In this document: positions 45,942 to 54,950 of the stretch, piece after piece
Layout: each line of letters begins with the position of its first letter
Numbering within the stretch: the stretch's first letter is position 1
Notes under the pieces: model-generated
Databases searched by the model: none
The model's input: only the letters and a program-made list of their open reading frames with translations
What the model was told of the DNA's origin: nothing
Assembly: GCA_000828835.1 (NCBI GenBank)
Contig: AP014633.1
Location: 1,364,001-1,428,000 of the forward strand
Origin: Thioploca ingrica
GTDB lineage: Bacteria; Pseudomonadota; Gammaproteobacteria; Beggiatoales; Beggiatoaceae
Direction: 5' to 3'
Length of the DNA: 64,000 nucleotides
Made by a program: the position numbers and the translations under genes

Positions 45942-46868
45942 ATGGTAAGACGAAAAAATGGCCGTGATGTCCATGGTATTTTATTACTAAACAAACCGGC
46001 GGGGATCAGTTCTAATACAGCTTTACAACGAGCTAAACATTTGTTTCAGGCGAATAAAGCCGGACATACCGGTAGTTTAGATAATTTAGCCAGTGGTTTA
46101 TTGCCCATCTGTTTTGGAGAAGCCACTAAACTATCTCGCTTTCTGTTAGAAGCCGATAAACGTTATCAAGCTGAGTGTACTTTAGGCGTAACCACAACCA
46201 CTGGGGACGCCCAAGGAGAAGTATTGCAAACCCGTTCAATAGCCCAATTAAATAACCAGAAAATTGATGAAGTTACTCAATCGTTTATCGGTACTATTCA
46301 ACAAATTCCGCCAATGTATTCCGCGTTGAAACATCAAGGTAAAGCACTTTATAAATGGGCACGACAAGGGAAAACCATACCACGTCAAGCTCGTTCAATT
46401 ATGATTTATGATCTCGTGGTTAAACGCTGGATTGACCAACATCTCGTTATAGAAGTCCACTGCTCTAAAGGAACCTATGTTCGTACTTTAGCGGAGGATA
46501 TCGGTGAAGCACTCGGTTGTGGTGCTCATATTAGTGCCTTACATCGTCTTAGTGTGGGTGATTATCGAGATATGGTTGATTTCAATACGCTAGAACAATC
46601 TGCTCAACCAGAGTGGGAACACTTAGATCAATTGCTCCTACCGATGCACACGCTGCTTTCACATTGGCCAACGATTATTTTAACTGAAGAACTCGCTCAT
46701 TACTTGCGTCAAGGTCAAGCCGTACAGGTCGCTCATGCCCCTACCCAGGGTTGGGTTAAACTGGTGGTTACTGCCAAGCACTCCATGACGCAATGGAACC
46801 AATTTTTAGGGATTGGTCAAGTATTAGAAGATGGTCGTATAGCACCACGACGGCTAATTAATTTATAA
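45942..46868 (+). CDS. truB: tRNA pseudouridine(55) synthase TruB
   Basis: The 308-residue protein has GILLLNKPAGISSNTALQRA near the N-terminus, then the catalytic-aspartate region. In TruB this reads GHTGSLDxLAxGLLP; here it is HTGSLDNLASGLLPICFGEA. Further blocks are the KRY segment (ADKRYQAECTLG) and SKGTYVRTLAEDIGEALG, with a C-terminal RNA-binding domain. It isomerises U55 in the T-arm of tRNAs. Confidence 0.95.
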   Translation: MVRRKNGRDVHGILLLNKPAGISSNTALQRAKHLFQANKAGHTGSLDNLASGLLPICFGEATKLSRFLLEADKRYQAECTLGVTTTTGDAQGEVLQTRSIAQLNNQKIDEVTQSFIGTIQQIPPMYSALKHQGKALYKWARQGKTIPRQARSIMIYDLVVKRWIDQHLVIEVHCSKGTYVRTLAEDIGEALGCGAHISALHRLSVGDYRDMVDFNTLEQSAQPEWEHLDQLLLPMHTLLSHWPTIILTEELAHYLRQGQAVQVAHAPTQGWVKLVVTAKHSMTQWNQFLGIGQVLEDGRIAPRRLINL

Positions 46869-46954
46869 TTATTCAAATAAGTTATTCTTAAATTACCCTT
46901 AATTCTGTTAAAATAGTTTAATTTATCCCTTTTATGTGGTGTGAGGAACCTGAC

Positions 46955-47224
46955 ATGTCGTTAAATTTAGAAACCAAAGTACAAATAATTAAAGAATATC
47001 AACATTCTTCCAATGACACGGGCTCCACTGAAGTACAAGTTGCTTTGCTGACAGCTAATATCAGTGGTTTAGCGGATCATTTTAAAGTCCATAAAAAAGA
47101 TCATTTATCTCGGCGTGGCTTGATTAGAATGGTTAATCAGCGCCGCAAGTTACTTGATTACCTCAAAAGAACCGATAGAGAACGATATCAAAATTTAATT
47201 AGTAAATTAGGATTACGCCACTAA
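46955..47224 (+). CDS. rpsO: 30S ribosomal protein S15
   Basis: Starting at ATG 46955 ([16 protein letters not shown]) the product has 89 residues, the exact family length, with GAGGA eight bases upstream; the ATG at 46934 is not the start. It contains the S15 signature ([22 protein letters not shown] split over residues 41-62). S15 binds the central domain of 16S rRNA early in 30S assembly. It is followed by heptamer repeats and pnp. Confidence 0.97.
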   Translation: MSLNLETKVQIIKEYQHSSNDTGSTEVQVALLTANISGLADHFKVHKKDHLSRRGLIRMVNQRRKLLDYLKRTDRERYQNLISKLGLRH

Positions 47225-47226
47225 AT

Positions 47227-47364
47227 CAGTTATCAGTTATCAGTTGTTAGTTATCATGGTTGGTTAATGGTTTAGCATCCACTGCATTGATAACGGTTCA
47301 CTGGTAACTGTTCACTGATAACGGTTCACTGATAACGGTTCACTGGTAACTGTTTACTGATAAC
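47227..47364. repeat. TAACTGA-type heptamer array between rpsO and pnp
   Basis: It starts with TCAGTTATCAGTTATCAGTT, passes through a spacer, and ends with a 14-base period (CACTGATAACGGTT type) repeated about four times, finishing ACTGATAACTGAATA directly before the pnp ATG. Direct units at one end are complementary to those at the other, so a long rpsO-pnp intercistronic hairpin is possible. In E. coli this interval carries RNase III processing signals. Confidence 0.8.
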
Positions 47365-47370
47365 TGAATA

Positions 47371-49464
47371 ATGAAAGATATGATCCTGTATAAAAAAACA
47401 TTGCAATATGGTCAACATAGCCTCACTCTTGAAACCGGTGAAATAGCACGACAAGCTTCCGGTGCTGTCATGGTCAGTATGGGGGATACCATCGTACTGG
47501 TGACGGTCGTCGGGACTAAAGAAACCAATATAGAAAAAGATTTTTTTCCCTTGACAGTCGATTATCAGGAACGTTCCTATGCGGCTGGTCGAATTCCAGG
47601 CAGTTTCTCCAAACGTGAGGGACGACCCACTGAAAAAGAAACCTTAACTTCCCGACTAATCGATCGCCCATTGCGTCCCTTATTTCCGGAGGGATTTAAT
47701 CATGAAGTCCAAATCATTGCGACTGTCATGTCTTTGGATCCGGAAATTGATCCGGATATTCCGGCTTTGATTGGTTCTTCTGCTGCTTTAGCCATTTCTG
47801 GGATACCCTTTAATGGGCCTTTAGGCGCCGCACGAGTGGGTTATATTAATAATGAATACGTGCTTAATCCAACGCTTAACCAACTTAATCATTCCGATTT
47901 AGATTTAGTTGTCGCCGGGACCTCATCAGCAGTGCTCATGGTGGAATCAGAGGCAAAAGAGTTAAGTGAAGAAATCATGTTAGGTGCGGTCCTGTTTGGA
48001 CATGACCAGATACAACCGCTTATTAAAGCTATCCAAGAATTAGCTATAACCGCAACCGCAACTCCCTGGGATTGGCAACCGAAATCGCTAGATAACCAGC
48101 TTAATCAGCAGATTGCCGCATTGGCAGAGCTAAAATTACGCGAGGCTTATCAAATTTACGATAAGTTAGCACGTCGTGACTGTTTAGCCAGCATTCGCCA
48201 AGAAGTGATAGCGCAACTGACTAGCGTAGACTCGCCACCATGGACTGCCGATCAGATTCTGAGTGCCCTAGAAAAACAAGAAAAACAGATGGTGCGAAGC
48301 AATATTATTACCGGTAAACCGCGGATTGATAGTCGTGATAACCGCACGGTGCGTCCCATTACGATTCGTACCGGCGTATTGCCAAGAACACATGGTTCGG
48401 CTTTATTCACCCGTGGTGAAACCCAAGCACTCGTGGTAACAACTCTAGGCACTGAACGTGATGCCCAAATTATTGATGCTCTAGAGGGAGAATATAAAGA
48501 GGGTTTCATGTTGCATTACAATTTCCCACCCTACTGTGTGGGCGAAATTGGACGCATAGGAACACCCAAACGACGTGAAATTGGTCATGGACGCCTAGCA
48601 AGACGGGGTATACAAGCGGTTATGCCCAGTATCCAAGAATTTCCTTATTCAATCCGGTTGGTGGCAGAAATTACCGAGTCGAATGGTTCGAGTTCGATGG
48701 CAACCGTTTGTGGTTCCAGCTTAGCCTTGATGGATGCTGGTGTGCCGATTAAAGCGCCGGTGGCCGGTATTGCAATGGGGCTGATTAAAGAAGGCGACCA
48801 ATTTGTCATCCTCTCCGATATCATGGGTGATGAAGACCATTTGGGTGATATGGACTTCAAAGTGGCCGGGACGACTAAAGGGATCACTGCCTTACAAATG
48901 GATATCAAAATTGAGGGCATTACCCGTGAAATTATGGCAGTGGCTTTAGAACAAGCGAAAGCCGGTCGCTTACACATCTTAAGCATCATGTATGAAACCC
49001 TTGATAAACCCCGCAGTGAAATGTCAAAACATGCACCACGTATCATTACCTTCCAGATTAAACCTGATAAAATCCGCGAAGTGATTGGGAAAGGGGGTAT
49101 TACTATTCGTGCCATTACTGAAGACACTGGAGCCACAGTCGATATTAGTGATGATGGTATCGTGAAAATTGCTTCGGTAGATTTAATGGCTGGACAAGAA
49201 GCACGTCGCCAAATTGAACTGATTACCTCGGATATCGAAGTGGGTAGAGTTTATGAAGGTAGAGTAGTCAAATTAATGGATTTTGGCGCTTTTGTAACCA
49301 TTCCCCCAGGAAGAGATGGCTTAGTTCATATTTCCCAAATTTCAGAGGAACGAGTTGAAAAGGTCAGTGATAAATTAAAAGAAGGGGAAACTGTCCGAGT
49401 TAAAGTACTGGAAATAGATAAACAAGGGCGGATTCGCTTAAGTATGAAGGCAGTTAATAGTTAA
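47371..49464 (+). CDS. pnp: Polyribonucleotide nucleotidyltransferase (PNPase)
   Basis: The 697-residue protein has two RNase PH domains (about 1-215 and 310-540; [29 protein letters not shown], and active-site [18 protein letters not shown]), a KH domain ([18 protein letters not shown]) and an S1 domain ([15 protein letters not shown]). It degrades RNA 3' to 5' by phosphorolysis as a trimer and can join a degradosome. It has no ribosome site; heptamer repeats run up to the start. The tail after S1 is short compared with E. coli. Confidence 0.97.
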   Translation: MKDMILYKKTLQYGQHSLTLETGEIARQASGAVMVSMGDTIVLVTVVGTKETNIEKDFFPLTVDYQERSYAAGRIPGSFSKREGRPTEKETLTSRLIDRPLRPLFPEGFNHEVQIIATVMSLDPEIDPDIPALIGSSAALAISGIPFNGPLGAARVGYINNEYVLNPTLNQLNHSDLDLVVAGTSSAVLMVESEAKELSEEIMLGAVLFGHDQIQPLIKAIQELAITATATPWDWQPKSLDNQLNQQIAALAELKLREAYQIYDKLARRDCLASIRQEVIAQLTSVDSPPWTADQILSALEKQEKQMVRSNIITGKPRIDSRDNRTVRPITIRTGVLPRTHGSALFTRGETQALVVTTLGTERDAQIIDALEGEYKEGFMLHYNFPPYCVGEIGRIGTPKRREIGHGRLARRGIQAVMPSIQEFPYSIRLVAEITESNGSSSMATVCGSSLALMDAGVPIKAPVAGIAMGLIKEGDQFVILSDIMGDEDHLGDMDFKVAGTTKGITALQMDIKIEGITREIMAVALEQAKAGRLHILSIMYETLDKPRSEMSKHAPRIITFQIKPDKIREVIGKGGITIRAITEDTGATVDISDDGIVKIASVDLMAGQEARRQIELITSDIEVGRVYEGRVVKLMDFGAFVTIPPGRDGLVHISQISEERVEKVSDKLKEGETVRVKVLEIDKQGRIRLSMKAVNS

Positions 49465-49495
49465 GGTTCAATTCTACAATTGAAACAGCGGCTGG

Positions 49496-49519
49496 AAAGG
49501 GACACAAGTCCCTTTTTTT
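49496..49519 (+). terminator. Rho-independent terminator after pnp
   Basis: AAAGGGAC (49496-49503) pairs perfectly with GTCCCTTT (49508-49515) around ACAA, followed by TTTT. It lies 32 bases after the pnp stop and closes the operon. Confidence 0.92.
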
Positions 49520-49616
49520 ACGCGACTACTCGTGGTTGGCTTCCTATCGTTAGCCCTAATCTACGGCACTACGGTACTCCCCAAAATTCAACTATTTCAT
49601 TAATCACTTCTTACCA

Positions 49617-50057
49617 TTAAATAATTCGGGTCGCGATGCGTTGTGAAAAAGCCTCTAATTCCGCGCTATAAACCCCAATAATATTATCGTACATCACCTT
49701 AATTTCTCCAGGTAAATAATCGTGAACAATCCGGTTACGCATATCGCGCATCATCAGCCACAATCCGGTTTCACTGACCATACCGAGTTTTTCCATGCGG
49801 TGCAACAAATCGCGCACCGAATCACTTTGCTCGGCAAATTCCAATCGTTCCAAGGTGCGCATAAAACGCAATGCCATTTCCACTGCACGAATAAATCGGC
49901 TGCTCATCGCATCATATGGCTCTAATTCAGTTAAGGTGTAATCACGCGCTGGATCGAACGCCGTAACTGTGGCGCACGAAACCAGTAACGCCGTAATAGC
50001 ACGTTGTGCTTTATCACGCGCCGCACGGGTAAGAATTTGCAAAGCTTGTTCAGTCAT
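49617..50057 (-). CDS. hepT: HepT-like toxin of an MNT/HepT toxin-antitoxin pair
   Basis: The 146-residue helical protein carries RNRIVHDY (about residue 107), the RX4HXY motif of HepT/HEPN RNases and the tyrosine that the partner nucleotidyltransferase modifies. It overlaps the nucleotidyltransferase gene by 4 bases (ATGA), so both are translated together. HepT cleaves RNA when not AMPylated. It is placed convergently to pnp, after its terminator. Confidence 0.8.
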   Translation of the reverse strand: MTEQALQILTRAARDKAQRAITALLVSCATVTAFDPARDYTLTELEPYDAMSSRFIRAVEMALRFMRTLERLEFAEQSDSVRDLLHRMEKLGMVSETGLWLMMRDMRNRIVHDYLPGEIKVMYDNIIGVYSAELEAFSQRIATRII

Positions 50058-50341
50058 AATTGCAACCGTTGTTTTTCAATCACTGCTAGAAATGCGGCTT
50101 GTTCTTCATTAAGTTTGGCTGGATTCAAAATCACAATATCCAGTTTTTCTTCACACATTGAAACAAAGCGTTGGAGTATCTGTTGACGCAAACGATAAGG
50201 TTCTTCTGTGCTGAAAATCAGAATATCAATATCCCCGCCACGTTTGCAGTCATCTACCCGTGAACCAAATAAATAGATTTCGCCGTCAATGCCTTGTAAT
50301 GCGGTACGCAAAGCTTGTTGTTGGTGTGTATCCAAACGCAT
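50054..50341 (-). CDS. mntA: Minimal nucleotidyltransferase antitoxin (MntA-like)
   Basis: The 95-residue protein has the minimal nucleotidyltransferase motif GSRVDDCKRGGDIDIL, where GS and DxD are the catalytic signature, and the supporting KLDIVILNP strand. MntA-type proteins neutralise HepT by adding AMP units to its tyrosine. It is the first gene of the pair. An unknown small gene lies 9 bases upstream on the same strand and may belong to the transcript. Confidence 0.82.
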   Translation of the reverse strand: MRLDTHQQQALRTALQGIDGEIYLFGSRVDDCKRGGDIDILIFSTEEPYRLRQQILQRFVSMCEEKLDIVILNPAKLNEEQAAFLAVIEKQRLQL

Positions 50342-50350
50342 AGTTTATGG

Positions 50351-50581
50351 CTATTCTGGTGAATTTACCCAGAAATGATAGACTGTTTCTGGGAGTGAGG
50401 ATTTACCTGCCGCTATTATAGGATCAATATTATCCTCTTCATCATCAGGATCAGTAAAATCAAATTCTTCAGCCCGATAAACAGCTACATCTGCCTTTAG
50501 CGAGCGTAGGGTGTACACCGCACACCAACCATTACCATCATTCATCTCTATCACTACCAAACTTTCGTCAAATTCCCACAA
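50351..50581 (-). CDS. Small protein of unknown function upstream of mntA-hepT
   Basis: The 76-residue acidic product (MWEFDESLVVIEMNDGNGW, later DFTDPDDEEDNIDPII) has no recognised domain. The only start available is TTG at 50581, as an in-frame TAA lies four codons upstream. It is 9 bases before mntA on the same strand, so it could be a third member of that unit or an independent orphan. Confidence 0.45.
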   Translation of the reverse strand: MWEFDESLVVIEMNDGNGWCAVYTLRSLKADVAVYRAEEFDFTDPDDEEDNIDPIIAAGKSSLPETVYHFWVNSPE

Positions 50582-50640
50582 GCAAATTTCTTAACCAAAA
50601 TGACAAATCGCATACTTTAGACAATACTTAATACTTATTT

Positions 50641-50676
50641 TTTCTCGTTCCCACGCTCCAGCGTGGGAACGAGAAA
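50641..50676. repeat. Long perfect palindrome (17-bp arms)
   Basis: TTTCTCGTTCCCACGCT (50641-50657) and AGCGTGGGAACGAGAAA (50660-50676) are perfect inverted repeats separated by CC. Shorter relatives are at 37141-37166 and 23912-23933. No T run follows on either strand, so it is a repeat rather than a terminator. Confidence 0.75.
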
Positions 50677-50684
50677 CGAGAAAA

Positions 50685-50780
50685 GGGAGGTCAGGAAAAT
50701 TTTAAAGGGTTGACTTCCTTTGTCAAAGGGAGAAATTATGGTCTAACTTAATAGTAGTGACGCTGGAACGTGGAACTGAG
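50685..50780. repeat. Partial MITE-like element (TTAACTTAATAGTAGTG end)
   Basis: A decayed C/T-run and AAAGGG segment is followed by TCTAACTTAATAGTAGTGACGCTGGAACGTGGAAC. Only one terminus of the ATTAAGTTAA family is present. It is fused to a fragment of the GTTCCCACGC palindrome. Confidence 0.5.
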
Positions 50781-50800
50781 AAATTTTTTTAATGATCAGA

Positions 50801-50845
50801 AACAAAAAGAGCAACTGTTTTCTAAATTCGATCACAGTTGCTCTT
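50801..50845 (-). terminator. Rho-independent terminator of the secreted-protein gene
   Basis: On the minus strand AAGAGCAACTG (from 50845) pairs with CAGTTGCTCTT (to 50807) with a 17-base loop, followed by TTTTGTTTC. Eleven perfect pairs and the T-rich tail end the transcript of the gene at 50904. Confidence 0.8.
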
Positions 50846-50903
50846 AGAGCTAGAGTGTTAGCTAGCAATTAATGAATTGATTCTTAATTGCTACGCCTAA
50901 TCC

Positions 50904-52109
50904 TCATTTGCAGTACTTATCACCCGGCAGGTCTTTACCGTTAACTTCTAGCGGTATATTCTTATTTAACGAACCTTCATTTACCAAACTATAGCAATGA
51001 TTTGCTTGAAGAGTGGAAATTAAATCACTCACATCAAAAGTATTAACCCCGTCCTTCTCTACCTCAAACGGAGTAGGCATTAATGAATAACTACCACTTT
51101 GGTTGGTTTCCTTAACATAGACCAGCCCTTCTCCAAACAGAGTGAGAAAGTTAGAAGAAACGCTTGCACCCACCACCGGTAGTTTTATGCAATCGGTATC
51201 GGCTACAAACGCAAAAGAGAGGTCTTTTAATGTTGCAGTTCCTTCAATGGCTGGATCGAAATTGATCGTTAGAGTGCCGTAAAGGTCATGTGTAGGTACA
51301 CGGTAGTTGTTGGATTCATCAGCTTTAGCATTGAGTGGAATAGTAAGGCCAGCTAGTGCTGTTGCAGGGGATGAATCGTCCGCCAAAGTATGGCCAACGA
51401 ATACTGGATCAGTATAGGTTGCCGTGAAAGCTACCTTTGGTGAAGAATCTGAGCGAATAATAAACTGCCCCCTTGCAGCACCTATGGTATGCTCTAAACC
51501 AGTAACCGAGCCTCCTGTGGGCCGCTTTCCACCGACATCAAAGGCATATACCCTTTTCTGCCCCACGGGATCATTCGCTGTTTTCCTTAATAAAGGTTTG
51601 AGCACAATGCTGGTTATGGGTACAGTTGTAAAGAGTCTCCATGGGTTGGCTTTATACCAGGTATCATCCTTCTGTACCAAGATCCAGCCCTTTCCTACGG
51701 CTACTAGGTACTTGGCTTTACCACCGGTTGTACTAGCAATTGCTTTCCACCAAACTGTCGGTCCACCGTTTACGGTTACCGGAAATTCGGCCATTGTATT
51801 TCCATTCACTTGGAATGAGCTAGTGTCAGGACACATCATGGGCTTGTATACGGGGTTGCTACTATCTACAGCAACATTGGGGAGTAGAGGAGGTTGGGCG
51901 GGGTCGAGTCCCTGAGTGCCAGCCACTGAACCAGTTATTCCGGCATCTTCTGCTTCTTGCGGTTCAGTTGATCCTGGGACATCAGGCAGTTTGTCAATGA
52001 TCTCCAGGATTTGATCATCTGTCAGAGTGTCATCTATCTCAAGGGCATAAACGTTTGAGGTACCATACAATAAGGCACTTATTGCCAGCAATAGACTTGT
52101 TTTTTTCAT
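50904..52109 (-). CDS. Secreted protein of unknown function
   Basis: The start is ATG 52109 (MKKTSLLLAISALLYG), preceded by AAGGA; the longer frame to 52169 lacks a ribosome site and would bury the signal peptide. The 401-residue product has a signal peptide cleaved near residue 23, an acidic Pro-rich segment (about 25-75), then beta-rich sequence with few cysteines (about four), including paired ones near the C-terminus. No family is recognised. It has its own terminator, so it is monocistronic. Its exported nature matches the two following minus-strand genes. Confidence 0.7.
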   Translation of the reverse strand: MKKTSLLLAISALLYGTSNVYALEIDDTLTDDQILEIIDKLPDVPGSTEPQEAEDAGITGSVAGTQGLDPAQPPLLPNVAVDSSNPVYKPMMCPDTSSFQVNGNTMAEFPVTVNGGPTVWWKAIASTTGGKAKYLVAVGKGWILVQKDDTWYKANPWRLFTTVPITSIVLKPLLRKTANDPVGQKRVYAFDVGGKRPTGGSVTGLEHTIGAARGQFIIRSDSSPKVAFTATYTDPVFVGHTLADDSSPATALAGLTIPLNAKADESNNYRVPTHDLYGTLTINFDPAIEGTATLKDLSFAFVADTDCIKLPVVGASVSSNFLTLFGEGLVYVKETNQSGSYSLMPTPFEVEKDGVNTFDVSDLISTLQANHCYSLVNEGSLNKNIPLEVNGKDLPGDKYCK

Positions 52110-52488
52110 TACTTTTTCCTTAATTACTACGATTGCTTCACATAGGGTTAATACGTTAAGGTCTGTCAATACATAGCAGTCAAAGAAGAGTGCGAAGTAA
52201 TTTGCTAGTCAGCAAATTCCTACCGATTCTTCGACTTGTAGTTAACTTATTTAGAGCGCTTTGGTCAAGCTTTATCTAAATAATTGTTAGCCACATTTTT
52301 AGTATCATAAGAGAAATCTATTTTAGCTAATTTAAATATGATGAAAGGTAATAACTGAAGGATTAACGGTGATATTAATTATTTTGACTGATGGCTGACT
52401 TAGATTTACCTATATCTTGCTCTGGATTCCGTATACTAATCGGTCTCCCCCTTTGAAAAAGGGGGGAGTTATAGTTTAACTTAATAGT
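52110..52488. other. Intergenic region with partial MITE-like repeat
   Basis: No gene is visible. The promoter of the secreted-protein gene must lie in the first 150 bases. At 52443-52488 CTCCCCCTTTGAAAAAGGGGGGAG and GTTTAACTTAATAG form a shortened member of the ATTAAGTTAA family; its end touches the stop codon of the next minus-strand gene. Confidence 0.5.
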
Positions 52489-54747
52489 TTAGTGGTTTAT
52501 ACAAGCATTGTGAGGTAATGCAATTCCTTCGATGTCATCAAAAGGAGTCGGAATATCAGCATTCGCAATGACTGAACAACTTTCCAGATCAAACGCATGG
52601 ATACTAAACGTTTTATCTTGGTGATTTCCAAATAGGAGGCGATTATCGGGCATCATTTCGAGCGCCTCGGTTTCAGCAGGGAATTTACCTGCACAAATGA
52701 TTTCGAGAGGGGGATATTTCCATAAATCAGTCTTGACAGCGCCATAGAAGAGAGTGTCAGTATTTCTGCTTAAAGTTAAATCTTCCACCTTTACCTTAGA
52801 GGGAAATTCGAGGTGTCCTTTACCCGTATTGGTGTCGATGGTGATTAAACCGTCACCTTTTGCCCAACCCCATAAGGTACCGGTATTATCAAATGTTAAA
52901 CTATCCACTTCCTCAAAACCGGTACTACCCACTGAAAACAGTTGCCCGGTTTGACCATCTACTTGATAAAGATGTCCTTTCTGTTGGTGAGGTGCTACCC
53001 GATTACCAGAACTGGCATAGATCAGGTTAGTCTGCGGATGAATAGCGAGTCCTTCAATATCATAGCCTGGGTAAGAGTTTCCTAATACTTTAACTTGATG
53101 ATTATTTAAATCAACCGTAAAAAATTGTGATTCATTAAGTCCCTTGTCGTTTAACGCATAAAGTTGACACGAAGCCGGTGCGGCTTGAAATGGAAATTGG
53201 CTGGCCAAAAAAGTCGGCGTTTCACCCACTTCTTCTACGACCTCAAAAATAGAAGGTCCTTGAATAATTAAATCGGTTAATAGATAGGGTCCATCTACAC
53301 CCTTATTTCCAATAGCTAAACCATCAAAATCAACGACCAGATAATTAATACCCGGAGTAGGAAAATACTTGAATCCAGCAGCAATCGTAATTCGGTTCCC
53401 ATTTTCATCAGTGAGTTTTAAAGTCCATGAATAAGTTCCCCGATTAACAATATCCACTGGTACTGAGACTCGTAGTTTTCCAAAACGACCATCACCGTCT
53501 TGATTGATTCCTTGAGCAGAAGTTTGCCCAATCAAAGAAAACAGTGGTTTTTCAAATTGTTTTAATTGATAAGCTGGTGTTGAGCCCACATTTCTTAATT
53601 GATCTGAATTAATAACACCTTGATCACCATAGTAAATCAAATCAATTAATTTTATTTGATAGGGTCCGGCTTCCCCTAATTCTCGCAAAGCTTCTATTTC
53701 AAAGTTGACCGAGATATTACCGATACCTGCTTTTAAAGTAGCGGCGGTGGTGCGAAATAGGCTCTGACCTTGAGCGGTTTCCAAATGAACAAAAACACGG
53801 TATTCACCGGCTTTAACAGTATTAGTTTCTACTTTAACAACCAGTTGATCAATAAGATTATTATTATTCAGATCTATTCCTTGAACAGTCGTTTTACCGG
53901 TTAAGCGACTCGTTGCTTCAAAAACTATCAACTGGGTACCCACTTCTCGAAAACAAGGAGTACCTCGTAAATTTTTACCCTGAATGTTGACAGCAACTCG
54001 ATAAGTACCGATTGCTTGAGGTGTAAATTGAGCGCTATAGAGACCATCCCCCGCTTTGGCATCGTCGCTGCCACCTTCATCAAATAACTGCAATTCCTGT
54101 ACTTGCCCGGCTTCATTTACCAAAGTCGCTGTTACCTCAGCATTGGGTATGGGTTGTTGCCCATCAAAAAAGGGTACCGTTATAACAGTCGATTCACCTA
54201 AGTTCAGTTGTTGGGGTAGGGCCATAACATTGCTTGCAGCAGAACTATCCGTAATCACCTGGGTGATCACCGCTACTTCTTGAGTTAAAACTGATTGCGC
54301 TTCAAATTCAACCCGATATTCGCCTATGCCCAGGGCCGGAAATCTAAACAAATAGTGAAAGCCTGGAAGAGTAAAGGGTAACAGGGGTAAATTCTGGTTA
54401 GTGGAGGGTTGTTCTCCAAACAGCACAAATTCGCCGCTAAAGGAATCCATGGTATCCGGCGTTAACACTTCCCCATTAGGGCCTTGAATTTGAATAGCGA
54501 GATCATTTACGGTTGAAATAACCTCTATTTGAATCACGTTGGCTTCATCAAGAAAAAAAGTGGCTTCCTCAGAATTTTGTTGAGGAGTTAAGCGATCTAA
54601 TTCAATTTGAGTTGCTAATAAAGCAATTGTTCCCAGCGGTTCTTGACTATTTCCTATCAGCGGTAAGCTTAATAAAAAAATAGTGACATAACAAAAATAC
54701 TGTCGGTGAAAACAGTGAGTTATTCTATTTTTATTTTGCCATGACAT
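52489..54747 (-). CDS. Large exported protein with choice-of-anchor-type beta domains and a C-terminal beta-propeller-like region
   Basis: The 752-residue protein has a signal segment (YVTIFLLSLPLIGNSQ, about 19-35). Several Ig-like beta domains follow, one with DDAKAGDGLYSAQFTP (about 230), a motif of bacterial choice-of-anchor proteins. Residues about 560-745 contain repeated short blades (DIEGLAIHPQTNLIYASS, VDSLTFDNTGTLWGW, ALEMMPDNRLLFGN, DIEGIALP) suggesting a beta-propeller. Location is outside the inner membrane. The function is unknown; adhesion or binding is possible. It lies 203 bases downstream of the lipase-like gene on the same strand. Confidence 0.72.
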   Translation of the reverse strand: MSWQNKNRITHCFHRQYFCYVTIFLLSLPLIGNSQEPLGTIALLATQIELDRLTPQQNSEEATFFLDEANVIQIEVISTVNDLAIQIQGPNGEVLTPDTMDSFSGEFVLFGEQPSTNQNLPLLPFTLPGFHYLFRFPALGIGEYRVEFEAQSVLTQEVAVITQVITDSSAASNVMALPQQLNLGESTVITVPFFDGQQPIPNAEVTATLVNEAGQVQELQLFDEGGSDDAKAGDGLYSAQFTPQAIGTYRVAVNIQGKNLRGTPCFREVGTQLIVFEATSRLTGKTTVQGIDLNNNNLIDQLVVKVETNTVKAGEYRVFVHLETAQGQSLFRTTAATLKAGIGNISVNFEIEALRELGEAGPYQIKLIDLIYYGDQGVINSDQLRNVGSTPAYQLKQFEKPLFSLIGQTSAQGINQDGDGRFGKLRVSVPVDIVNRGTYSWTLKLTDENGNRITIAAGFKYFPTPGINYLVVDFDGLAIGNKGVDGPYLLTDLIIQGPSIFEVVEEVGETPTFLASQFPFQAAPASCQLYALNDKGLNESQFFTVDLNNHQVKVLGNSYPGYDIEGLAIHPQTNLIYASSGNRVAPHQQKGHLYQVDGQTGQLFSVGSTGFEEVDSLTFDNTGTLWGWAKGDGLITIDTNTGKGHLEFPSKVKVEDLTLSRNTDTLFYGAVKTDLWKYPPLEIICAGKFPAETEALEMMPDNRLLFGNHQDKTFSIHAFDLESCSVIANADIPTPFDDIEGIALPHNACINH

Positions 54748-54950
54748 AATAATTACACCTTGTTAAATAGTAAGTTGTTATCCTGCTATCGTTTTTAATA
54801 ATGATTAATTAATATTTTTAATACGACCAAACGATTATTTTTCACCTTAATCTAACTTACTTTATTTTATTTTTTCATCACTTATTTTTCATCAACTCTA
54901 ACTAGCAAACTAAGCTAATTTATTTTGTCATCCATTGAAACTAAGTTAAC

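Noticed and set aside
46934..46954. rpsO start at ATG 46934
   Set aside because: It would add seven unrelated residues before the conserved S15 start and places the ribosome site inside the gene.
50641..50676. Transcription terminator
   Set aside because: The palindrome is perfect but lacks a T run on either strand and has relatives elsewhere, so it is a repeat.
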